Positions 11,386 through 20,842 of a DNA stretch of 60,000 bases are shown in pieces. The stretch is from Takakia lepidozioides (taxonomy: Eukaryota; Streptophyta; Takakiopsida; Takakiales; Takakiaceae). The notes under the pieces were generated by a model, which worked only from the letters and a program-made list of their open reading frames with translations, was not told the DNA's origin and made no database searches. How positions within the stretch are numbered: position 1 is the first letter of the stretch; each line of letters starts with the position of its first letter. The stretch spans positions 52,516,001-52,576,000 of the forward strand of contig CM060731.1 of assembly GCA_030704615.1 (NCBI GenBank), in the 5' to 3' direction. The translations under genes were made by a program, and so were the position numbers.

Positions 11386-13467
11386 AGCTCACCCTCTCCC
11401 AGTCTGCACCAGCGCTGTGCGGATGATTAAAGCGTGGACACTCTGTGGGCCACGCACCTTATCCATACGGCGTGCTTGGCGTTGGGTCGTCTCTCTCACT
11501 GTGCGGCCGATTGAATGGAAGTGGAGGATTCCATAATCAGAGAGTCGGGTAGTTTCTAATCATCTGACAGGATTTTCCGTGTCATGGACGGGTGTCTGGG
11601 ACTAGATGCTGTGATGTGGTAAGGCTGCTCGGTCTCAACTGATGCAATTTGTTGCAGCATTGCATTCGGAAGGGGAAGGAGAACATGGGTCTATGTCGGG
11701 GAGTCTGCATGAAGGTGAGCAGGAAGGAAGGGCTGTGTCCCGGGCTGTGATGAGATCGGTGTCTCGTGCCTGCGGTGGACAAACTCTCTGGACTTCAGAA
11801 TCCTTGACCCTTCTCTAATAACTATATCAACATTAGGTGATGATGAAATTGATATGGCACAGAGCTGCTTGAAAGGTCTTCTTCATGTTCGATCTGTTCA
11901 GGGTCTTATTCCTGCACAATGCCACAAACTTTGACTCGGCGCAAAAGCAGACTACCCCGCAAGCGTGCTAGCGAGCGTTGCCCTGAGTATTGACAGACAT
12001 GCCCAGACAAGTTGCATTCTTCTTCACGCATCACACCCATGACCTACCCAAGATTGCTATCCTGAACTATCGCCATGGAATTGTATCCATATGACTCTAC
12101 GTTATAATAGAATTCAACTGAAGTGTTTCCCAGGAAGACTGATGTTATTTCTTACTGTACTACTACCTCATGGCATGTAGAGGATACACTGTCTATCAGG
12201 CTGATTCACATGAATTGTAGGGCTGTGATGATGGTTCAATGATGCTTTTGTGAATTGGTGACATCGTCGTGAAGCTGTACCTGTGATGTAATACAAGTCT
12301 GGTATCTCACTGGTATCTCAACCTCTGGAGGCAGGAGGTGTAGAGTTGAGAGACACTATGTACAAATAAAGGGGCCCAGGTTTGAAGGCCTCTCATTTTA
12401 CAATATTAGCGACGTTATGGCGCACGCTTGGCCTGAGGCGGTGGGCCCCGCGCACGGACGCCCGGCTCCCCCGCCCGACCCCCCCACGCCGCCCCGTGCG
12501 GTCCCCCAGCCGCGCCCGCTCCCCCGCGGCTGTTCTTGCATCCGCCCACCAGCCGCGCCCGCGGCAGGTCCACCCGCGCCCTCAGTCCGCCGCGGCCAGT
12601 CCGCTGTGCCAGTCCCCTCACGTCCACCCTGTCAGTCTGCCCGCCAGTCCGCTGCCCATGAGTCCGCTCCTTGCCAGAGCCAGTCTGCCGGGCAGTACGC
12701 TGGAGGCCAGTCCGCTGCGACAGTTCCCCAACTTCCAGTCCGCCAACGAGGCCCGATCTGGACCGTCCGCTCCTAAATCCCATCTGAGCCCTCCATTTTT
12801 AGGGCCTAAACCCGGCGACCAAATCCGGCCTGTCTCTTGTGAGGGCTCTTTGTTGTCCGATGTTGCGATAGGCATTTCCACGCACATCCGTCTTCTTCTT
12901 GTGCACAAGCAACGTTGATGATGATGATGAGAGGTGTGCCTGAACATGGCAAGACTGTCGGGGCGGGCTCTACAGCCACCATTGTGCATATGCTTCCACT
13001 ATTTTTGCCTTTTTGTTGTGCTTTAGGGAACCTTGGGCTTTCTGGTATGGCTGTATGTCATAAATATGCTATTGCCTTATGTGTCCTCCATATCGTCATC
13101 TGCTTCTGATCCCTCATGATACGCTTAACGCCTTGGTTTTTCATCCGTTCTGAGAGGTTTGACCCCTTCGTACTGCAACGGAACCCATGAGGGCGGAAAT
13201 CGCGGAAGCATATGCACATGGGGGAGTGTATACATTGCAGATTTTGTATCGGACGACGGGACTGTTTAGGGGACCAAGTAAAAAGGCTTGCAAGGAACGT
13301 GCACAAGTTGTGCATAATGGAGAACCCGAAGAAATGATGCTTTGTGAAGGATCCAGATCATATGATAAAGGGGTTGGCAGCAGACTCCAGCATTCTGCTC
13401 ATCATGTCAACGGACATGATCCACTCTTAAGGTCCTCAAACATCCACAAGGTCTGGTTGAATGCACA
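11386..13467. other. Fibrillin upstream flank and a GC-rich patch
   Basis: No supported gene. The promoter and 5' UTR of the fibrillin gene probably lie just right of 11,385. At 12,417-12,780 a very GC-rich stretch has loosely repeated CCAGTCCGC-like words and open frames on both strands encoding Pro/Ser/Arg-rich low-complexity text, which I do not accept as genes. A (GAT)n run lies at about 12,917-12,932. Confidence 0.4.
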
Positions 13468-13740
13468 AGTCTCAGCCATGACTGTCTCCTTGCTGAAACA
13501 GAAGCAGAATTTGTACATTGCCTTGTTTTGAAGGAGGAGAGGTGGATGAGATATGTGAAGTCTGCCAGATCGCGTGGATGTGGCGTCTAGGAGTGCATCT
13601 TCTCCGTTGACAATTGAGGACAATGACGACAATTCAAATATCAGTCTGATGTACTGTCACTTTATCACTCCATTCTGCCGTGAGTCTGCGAGCATTGGGT
13701 CTATTGGCCCATCATATTTATTCATTAAAGTGAATATGTA
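13468..13740 (+). pseudogene. Possible Ty1/copia RNase H remnant
   Basis: Read in one frame, 13,468-13,560 gives LLAETEAEFVHCLVLKEERW, which resembles the copia RNase H motif LSTxEAEYxA...KExxW. At 13,600-13,740 another frame gives NISLMYCHFI, like the following KHIDxxYHFI motif. The pieces are frameshifted and no other copia domain was found, so this is tentative. Confidence 0.3.
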
Positions 13741-13811
13741 GTCGACTCAACGACTCCATGAACCATTGCGCATTGATTGCACCCGTGATTGGGGGCCACA
13801 TTTGCTGACGT

Positions 13812-14087
13812 GTGTTTCACAAGAACAAGCAAACAAAATCTGGCCTTGGGGGCTTGCATATTTTAAATCTGTACTGCCTCCACCACCTGGAAGTGACATG
13901 GAAGGTCCATGGTGACATTGTGAAAGCTATTGTAGGGTTTGTCATTCTGAACACCGCCCTGGTGGACATGTATGCCGAATGCAGGAGCATTAAAGATGCG
14001 GAGGTACTGTTCGACTGTGGCTCAACGAGATGTGGTGTCGTGGAGTGCAATGATCGCATTGGCAGCAAGGCAAGGATGTATGCATGA
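13812..14087 (+). pseudogene. PPR gene scrap
   Basis: Part of one PLS repeat is legible: WKVHGDIVKAIVG, then ILNTALVDMYAECRSIKDAEVLFD. The frame then drifts (the GVVECNDRIG region corresponds to VVSWNAMI with a frameshift). It continues into a non-coding block near 14,071 that is also present at 56,860. Confidence 0.65.
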
Positions 14088-14209
14088 TTTGTGCAGAGGT
14101 AGTGATAGCTGAAGGAGCAGGATAGAGTATGGGTCCATATTCATCCAAGAGGGTCGGATTTCAAGCTCCAGATTACCTATGGATCCCTATGGAAGGATAG
14201 CTACAAGAA

Positions 14210-15677
14210 ACCTCCATGGGTAGATGGTTAGCTGGAAGCGGCAGCTGTAGCGGCACAATTGATAAAATCAGGCACCTCAACCATGACCACAGCTTTTGGA
14301 AGAGGATCAAGCGAGGGAGTCCACAATGCCTCTTCTGGCACTTATGGGCATGTGAAGATGCTTTATGAGGCAAGCAGACTGAAAGAGGCTCTACAAACTT
14401 TAAATCAAAGAGGCATTTTCAGTATATGTAGATACGTATGTGTGTCTCTTGCATAAGTGCATCAAGATGAAAGGCCTAGAAGTTGGAAAGCAGGTGCACA
14501 CTCACATTGTCCAAAGTGGATTCACACCGAACGTTTTTCTACTCAACAACCTTGTCAACATGTATGTTAAGGGGAGCATCATGGATGATCACCAAGTGTT
14601 CAACACAAAATGCCTCAACGATCTTTGATCATGTGGAATATAATGTTGGCGGGCTTACCAAGCATGGGCGTGGTACGAATGCTTTGGAGACCTGTGAGCA
14701 AATGATGCGCGAAGGGGTGAAGCCCAACCACGTCGCGTTTGTATATGTTTGCAATGCGTGTGCAACATTGAGCCCTGGACAAAGGGCAAAGAGGTGCATG
14801 GGGTATCATCAAAGCTGGAATTGTACCAAATGTCATTATGAACACTGCCTTGGCAGCTCTGGAAAAGGGGAAAGAGATCCATGGCGACATCTTCAGAGCT
14901 AGAATTGTACCAAATGTCATTCTGAACCATACCATAGCTTTGGAAAAGGGGAAAGAGGTCCATGGCGACATCTTCAGAGCTGGAATTGTATCAGATGTCA
15001 TTCTGAACAATACCCTGGTGAACATGTTTGCAAAATGTGGGTGCATCTAGGATGCAAAGGGAGTGTTCGACACTATGGCTGAATGAGACTCTGGTGTCAT
15101 GGAGTGCGATGCTTGCAGGGTATGCAAGGCAGGGACGTGGGATGGAGGCTTTGGAGAGCTATGAGCAAATGATGGGGGAAGCACATCATGTTTGTGTGCA
15201 TTTGCAATGTGCGTGCAAGCCTGGCAACCCCGGAGAAGGGCAAGAGGTGCATAGGGATATCATCAAAGCTGGAATTGTGCCAAATGTCAATCTGAACACT
15301 GCCCTGGCAGCTTTGGAAATGGAGAAAGGTGCATGGCGACATCTTCAGAGCTGGAATTGTACCAGATGACATTCTGAACAATACCCTGGTGGACATGTTT
15401 GCAAAATGTGGGTGCATCTAGGATGCAAAGGGAGTGTTCGACACTATGGCTGAATGACATATGGTGTCGTGGAATGCGATATATGCGTTTGTAGGGTATG
15501 CACAGCAGGGATGTGGAATGGAGGCTTTGGAGAGCTATGAGCAAATCATGGGGGAAGCACATCATGTTTGTGTGCATTTTCAATGTGCGTGCAAGCCTGG
15601 AAGCCCTGGAGAAGGGCAAGAGGTGCATAGGGATATCATCAAAGCTGGAATTGTGCCAAATGACAATCTGAACACTA
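14210..15677 (+). pseudogene. Broken PLS-type PPR gene, cut by a retroelement
   Basis: Third PPR paralog of the cluster. The N-terminal block matches the two larger genes (SGTSTMTTAFGRGSSEG, then GTYGHVKMLYEASRLKEALQ), followed by GKQVHTHIVQSGFTPNVFLL. Multiple frame changes and stops follow, including a TAG in the usual GSIxDA motif (HMFAKCGCI then stop) at both about 15,048 and 15,419. Tandem duplications lie in the second half. The PPR sequence stops at 15,677, exactly where the terminal repeat of retroelement E0 begins. It is non-functional. Confidence 0.85.
14938..15677 (+). repeat. 371-bp tandem duplication inside the PPR pseudogene
   Basis: The segment 14,938-15,308 is repeated at 15,309-15,677 with an offset of 371 bases and only scattered mismatches. 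Both copies carry the same in-frame TAG, so the duplication came after the gene broke. A smaller direct duplication of about 81 bases lies at 14,861-15,022. Confidence 0.8.
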
Positions 15678-15842
15678 TGTCGTACGCATACATATCGCTA
15701 CACAACTACATCGCTGTCCAAAACCACACAACACATGTGCACACCACACACTAGTATACCACTAGTCCAACCACTAGGCTACAACTAGTCAGTCACTAGG
15801 CTGCCACTATGCTGCCCACTATGGCAGTTACTAGTCCACACA
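15678..15842 (-). repeat. E0 repeat B2 (165 bp)
   Basis: Minus-strand sequence starting TGTGTGGAC and ending TACGACA. Direct repeat of B1 at 16,185-16,372 and of the E1 3' end at 27,074-27,239. It forms the outer 3' terminus of E0. Confidence 0.85.
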
Positions 15843-15855
15843 ATAGAGGGGCTAG

Positions 15856-16182
15856 TGATAAAGAAGAAGAATACAAGCACAAGCTCATGCGAGCTCACAC
15901 AGCTGAAGCATAAACTCATGCATATATAACCTCATCACTCAAATACAAATCAAGCCAAGTGCACCCCACGCCATGGGGAATCCACACTACGGCGCCATAG
16001 CTAGGCGCGGTGAGGCTCAACTCGAGAAAGATGAGCCTCCCGCGCTTGCCGTGAAGATAACCACTCCAGGGCCTAAATCTGCCTTAACCCCTGGATTGAC
16101 ACTTGGGCCAATCCCAAATGTCAATATGTAAAAGCTAGCTATTTCCTAGCTAGTTTCACACTAGTGGTAAAATAACTTGACA
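15856..16182 (-). repeat. E0 repeat A2 (327 bp)
   Basis: Minus-strand sequence starting TGTCAAG and ending TTTATCA. Same length as, and very similar to, the E1 5' terminus A1 at 16,902-17,228 in opposite orientation. It lies between B1 and B2, giving the split-repeat order. Confidence 0.88.
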
Positions 16183-16184
16183 GC

Positions 16185-16372
16185 TGTCGTACGCATACAT
16201 ATCGCTACACAACTACATCGCTGTCCAAAACCACACAACACATGTGCACACCACACACTAGTATACCACTAGTCCACCACTAGTCCAACCACTAGTCCAA
16301 CCACTAGGCTACAACTAGTCAGTCACTAGGCTGCCACTATGCTGCCCACTATGGCAGTCACTAGTCCACACA
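16185..16372 (-). repeat. E0 repeat B1 (188 bp)
   Basis: Starts TGTGTGG directly after the purine-rich tract (GCTAGGGGGGCGAT on the minus strand) and ends CGACA, followed by gc and A2. It holds an extra internal copy of a short CTAGTGGTTGGA-like repeat, which explains why it is longer than B2. Confidence 0.85.
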
Positions 16373-16379
16373 ATCGCCC

Positions 16380-16901
16380 CCCTAGCTGGTGCTTAGGTCC
16401 CTCTAAGTTCAGGTAGCCACAAGATGTGATAGTTACCATAGCCTCACTAAGTCCTCAACCACTGTCCCTACTACACTCAAACTCGATAGATCAAGAGGCC
16501 GGGTGCAAGAGTTGCCCCATCGTTAGTCGTTGTCTTGCAACCTGTGAACGCTTGGGATCTCGTGTATTGACTCCTATAAGCTTGGCCTCCCATGTCTTGT
16601 TAGCTGCCTCCAGTCATATCCACTGCCACTATCCCAAGCAGTGTGGACACAACCAATCTCCGTCAGGAACCTTCTCAAGAGGTGATGTCAAGCATCCCAT
16701 ATGCCAACCCCTTGAGCATCAATCACACACCAGCATGGTGGCTGCCCCTTTGGCAGACCCACAGAGCATGCACCTCAAACCTGCAGGTACCACTGCCAAG
16801 TTTGGGTCAACTCTGCCATCGACATTGGGAAGGTGACATGACGCACAATTACGCACATGGTCCTTCCAAGTCATGCCATCCCGACCCTCCAAGATCAGGA
16901 C
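16380..16901 (-). pseudogene. E0 integrase C-terminus and broken PHD finger
   Basis: The minus strand reads LILEGRDGMTWKDHVRNCASC and then the start of the PHD finger (LRCMLCGSAKGAATMLVCD). A TGA follows where E1 has CGA (Arg), cutting the PHD finger after its third zinc ligand. The rest of the finger and the 3' UTR are still present as DNA. This segment and 26,540-27,239 form an inverted repeat of about 0.7 kb. Confidence 0.85.
16898..16901. other. E1 target-site duplication, left copy (GGAC)
   Basis: GGAC immediately before TGTCAAG repeats as GGAC at 27,240-27,243 right after GCACGACA. The sequence on both sides is E0 integrase DNA, as expected for a clean insertion. Confidence 0.8.
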
Positions 16902-17228
16902 TGTCAAGTTATTTTACCACTAGTGTGAAACTAGCTAGGAAATAGCTAGCTTTTACATATTGACATTTGGGATTGGCCCAAGTGTCAATCCAGGGGTCAA
17001 AGAAGATTTAGGCCCTGGACTGGTTATCTTCACGGCAAGCGCGGAAGGCTCATCTTTCTCGAGTTGAGCCTCACCGCGCCTAGCTATGGCACTGTAGTGT
17101 GGATTCCCCATGGCGTGGGGTGCACTTGGCTTGACTTGTATTTGAGTGATGAGGTTATATATGCATGAGTTTATGCTTCAGCTTTGTGAGTTCGCATGAG
17201 CTTGTGCTTGTATTCTTCTTCTTTATCA
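16902..17228 (+). repeat. E1 repeat A1, 5' terminus (327 bp)
   Basis: Starts TGTCAAG and ends TTTATCA. It is matched by A2 of E0. It probably contains the promoter and transcription start, by position. The sequence just after it (ACTCGAGAAAGATC-like) would be the primer-binding position; it does not resemble the initiator-Met tRNA site common in plant gypsy elements. Confidence 0.8.
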
Positions 17229-18640
17229 CTCGAGAAAGATCAGCTCGTATCTATGAGTGCTAGATACGAGTTAGTTGTAGCACTTGTGGTTTTTGCTTGA
17301 GAATGAGAGAAACCAAGTTGTTATGCAAAGAGCACCGTGGAGCTCTTGGTTGTTAGAAGCGGAGGCGATGTGGGTTACGAGGTGGTAAACCTTGGCATTC
17401 GATCTTCAGCTTCAGAGATGAAAGCACCATACTGCAGGTAATTCCAGAGCACCTTGATGGTTTCAGATTGTGTACATGCATGAGCAAGCACGATTGGGAA
17501 GAGGACCAGTCAAGAGCAGGTTATAGTGGCTTTGGTGGCAAAGCTGAGAACTGGACTTGGGAATGCGAGCTTTCATTGTGTGAAGGATTGCAAGACCAAG
17601 CGAAAGGGCTGATTTGGCTTGGGGCAAATCAGTGCACTTTGTGGAGTATGGTGAGATTGGGTTTCAATCTCGAGCTTCAGCATTGAGAGGGCTCTTGTCA
17701 TGGCGAGAGCAGGGCTGGAACAGGAGCTAAGAGGTGCGGCAAGGCCATGGAATGTGCACCTAGGGTTTCAGAGCTTGGAAGAAGAGTTCTTGCACCACAA
17801 GAGCAGTGTCTTGTGGCTGGAAATGTAAGCCTTAGGGTTTCAGGAGCTTGGCAAAGGTTGTGGAGTGCTTAGTCTTGTCTTAGAGAGCATCAAGGAACCA
17901 AGGAGCCAAGATAGGGAGCTGATATCTCTTGTGTGAAGAGGTTGCATGTGTGGAGCATGCTATCAGCCTGGTGAAGGCTTGCACTTTCAGGTGTGGGAGT
18001 GCAAGAAAGGAAGGAAGGGGCTGGTTTCCCTGTAGGGCAAGTGGAGCATGCTTTCAGCCTGTTGAAGCTTGTATTTTCAGGTTTGTGGGTGCAAGAAATG
18101 AAGCAAAGGAGCTGATTCTCTTATGGTGAGAGTGGGGCATGTTTGGAGCATGCCTTCAGCCAATTGAGGCTCTTGTTTTCAAGCTTTAGAGAGCTAGAAC
18201 GGAAGGTCTAGGGCTGGTTTCCACTTGGAGTGAAAGAAAAACACTTGTAGGGCCTATGTGAGTTGGGGTTTCAACTTCAAGCTTGAAGAGAGCGCAACTC
18301 TTGAAGCAGCAGGTGTAGGGGGCTGGAATAGGCTCTAAGACTGATGCTATGGCCAAGGAGAGTGCTTGAATGAGCGCTCACAAGGGCTGGGAACCAGCAG
18401 GGCTTGGTTGTTTGCCATTGAGTTTAGTGGCGTGTTTGGGGAGGCTAAGTGAGAAAGAAGGCTTGGTTTGTGGCAACCACCTCATGGCTTAGGGCTACTA
18501 TGGTGGTGTGTGGGAGCCGAAAGAGCAAGAATACCTTGTTGATTTCCTCACAGCCGCCATAGCTCGGTGGAAAGAAGCCTAGAGTCCAAGAGACACAAAC
18601 CCTAGCTTGGCGTGGCTAAACCCCTTGGAGAAATGGCTAA
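17229..18640 (+). other. E1 leader, proximal part
   Basis: Untranslated leader. It has loosely repeated blocks of about 100-110 bases at 17,940-18,190 (words such as GGAGCATGC and TTTCAG). I see no open frame worth calling. The E2 leader at 36,200-37,500 is alignable only in places. Confidence 0.5.
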
Positions 18641-18654
18641 ACTGCCAGAGCGGC

Positions 18655-20000
18655 CATGGATGGGGTTGTGACGGGCTGTGCCCATGGCCTTTGGGGCTGT
18701 GATGGGCTGTGAGGGGCTGTGACAGGCCGTGCCTGAGGCCTTTGAGGCTGTGAGGGGCTGTGAGGGGCTGTGACAGGCTGTGCCCATGGCCTTTGGGGCT
18801 GTGATGGGCTGTGAGGGGCTGTGACAGGCCGTGCCTGAGGCCTTTGAGGCTGTGACGGGTTGTGAGGGGCTGTGACAGGCCGTGCCTGAGGCCTTTGGGG
18901 CTGTGACGGGCTGTGACGGGCTGTGTCAGGCCGTGCCTGAGGCCTGTGGGGCTGTGAGGGGCTGTGACAGGCTGTGCCCGTGGCCTTTGGGGCTGTGAGG
19001 GGCTGTGATAGGCTGTGCCCAGTGGCCTGTGGGGCTGTGACGGGCTGTGCGGGGCTGTGACAGGCTGTGCCCATGGCCTTTGGGGCTGTGATGGGGTGTG
19101 AGGGGCTGTGACAGGCCGTGCCTGAGGCCTTTGAGGCTGTGACGGGCTGTGAGGGGCTGTGACAGGCTGTGCCCATGGCCTTTGGGGCTGTGATGGGCTG
19201 TGAGGGGCTGTGACAGGCCGTGCCTGAGGCCTTTGAGGCTGTGACGGGCTGTGAGGGGCTGTGACAGGCCATGCCTGAGGCCTTTGGGGCTGTGACGGGC
19301 TGTGACAGGCTGTGCCTAGTGGCCTGTGGGGCTGTGACAGGCTGTGCCCATGGCCTTTGGGGCTGTGATGGGCTGTGAGGGGCTGTGACAGGCTGTGCCC
19401 ATGGCCTTTGGGGCTGTGATGGGCTGTGATGGGCTGTGACCGGCCGTGCCTGAGGCCTTTGAGGCTGTGACGGGCTGTGAGGGGCTGTGACAGGCCGTGC
19501 CTGAGGCCTTTGGGGCTGTGACGGGCTGTGAGGGGCTGTGTCAGGCCGTGCCTGAGGCCTGTGGGGCTGTGACGGGCTGTGATGGGCTGTGAGGGGCTGT
19601 GACTGGCTGTGCCCATGGCCTTTGGGGCTGTGATGGGCTGTGAGGGGCTGTGACAGGCCGTGCCTGAGGCCTTTGAGGCTGTGACGGGCTGTGACGGGCT
19701 GTGACAGGCCGTGCCTGAGGCCTTTGGGGTTGTGACGGGCTGTGAGGGGCTGTGACAGGCCGTGCCTGAGGCCTTTGGGGTGTGAGGGGCTGTGAGGGGC
19801 TGTGACAGGCCGTGCCTGAGGCCTTTGAGGCTGTGACGGGCTGTGACGGGCTGTGACAGGCCGTGCCTGAGGCCTTTGAGGCTGTGACGGGCTGTGACGG
19901 GCTGTGACAAGCTGTGTGGGGCTGTGACGGGCTGTGACAGGCTGTGGCGAGCTGTGACGGGCTATGAGGGGCTGTGACAGGCTGTGCCCAGTGGCCTGTG
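18655..20000 (+). repeat. E1 leader tandem array (GGCTGTGA family)
   Basis: About 1.35 kb of nested tandem repeats. The short word GGCTGTGACG/GGGGCTGTGA is repeated many times inside a longer unit of about 50-60 bases that contains CAGGCCGTGCCTGAGGCC. The array is open in two minus-strand frames for over 1.3 kb, giving Ser/Gln/Pro/Arg-rich repeats, which I regard as a by-product of the repeat. It sits between A1 and gag. E2 has a tandem array of unrelated sequence at the same place. Confidence 0.9.
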
Positions 20001-20842
20001 GGACTATGACGGCTGTGACCAGTGAGCTGTGTGGGCCTGTGCTGGTCTGTGGTGGCCCGTGTTGACCTGTGGACGGCCTGTGCTGACTCGTGGAGGCACT
20101 GGTGGACTGCCTAAGGACTGGCATGTGGTCTGGAAGGCCGAATTTTGAAGCTCGTGGAGGGCGGTTTGAGGAGTATCTTCATGATATTCCCATGGTCATG
20201 CAAGTGAGGGAAGAGAGGAGAGGAAGAGTGTTGGGATGAGGGCATGCTGGGGTTAGGCATTGCTTTAGCTTCTCTTCCTCGTAGTTTCCACCCTCTCATT
20301 AGACCAAGACCTTTCCGTAGGTGGAGGCAAGAGTCAGTCCGGGTTTGGGCTGGGGTGTCCTTGCAGGAGCAACACCATGGAGATGTTTTTGGTGTGGGGG
20401 AGTTGTCGTTCTGATTTCTTGTGTTTGGATCCCCTCCATACCTGCATGCTTGACTGTGCATCATGCTAGTTTTGTGTGGGCGCTTGTTTTTATAGGTGAT
20501 TGGTCCGGATTTGATCACCGGCCAGTCTTAGAGCATGTTGTCGATGGTGAGGTTGGGGTGATGACCAGCCAGACCATCAATGTTTCTCCTGTGGTGAGGT
20601 TGGAGGTGATGACCAGCCAACCATAGGAGTGCTTGCGGTGGATGCAGGTACAGGTGTAGGCTATGTTAGGAACTTAGTATTCCAAACCATAAGCCGCAAC
20701 AGGTTCTCTACCCGGTTACCTTGTGGAGAGGGGGTTAGGGACATGTTCATGACCGGTTGAGTGTCAACACGGAGGTGCCACTAGTTGTTGGGACAGTGCC
20801 GGTTCGAGCACTAGCGATACTAGTGGGTACACGAGACGAGGT

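Larger units (their letters stand above)
15678..16901 (-). mobile_element. Retroelement E0: 5'-truncated gypsy element, 3' end B1-A2-B2
   Basis: Minus-strand copy of the same family as E1 and E2. Only its 3' part remains: integrase C-terminus, PHD finger, 3' UTR and purine tract, then B1 (16,372-16,185), the dinucleotide gc, A2 (16,182-15,856), a 13-base spacer and B2 (15,842-15,678). B2 ends exactly at the PPR pseudogene boundary. E0 is interrupted at 16,901 by E1; after E1 a further 9 bases of E0 integrase sequence (27,244-27,252) follow the duplicated target GGAC before homology ends. Confidence 0.85.

Noticed and set aside
12382-12989. Pro/Arg/Ser-rich open frames on both strands of a GC-rich patch
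   Set aside because: Several frames are open at once because of GC content; the text is low complexity with no domain.
18579-20124. Two long minus-strand open frames (443 and 495 codons) rich in Ser, Gln, Pro and Arg
   Set aside because: They overlap in different frames and follow the GGCTGTGA tandem array exactly, so the absence of stops is a by-product of the repeat. There is no domain, and they lie antisense in the E1 leader.
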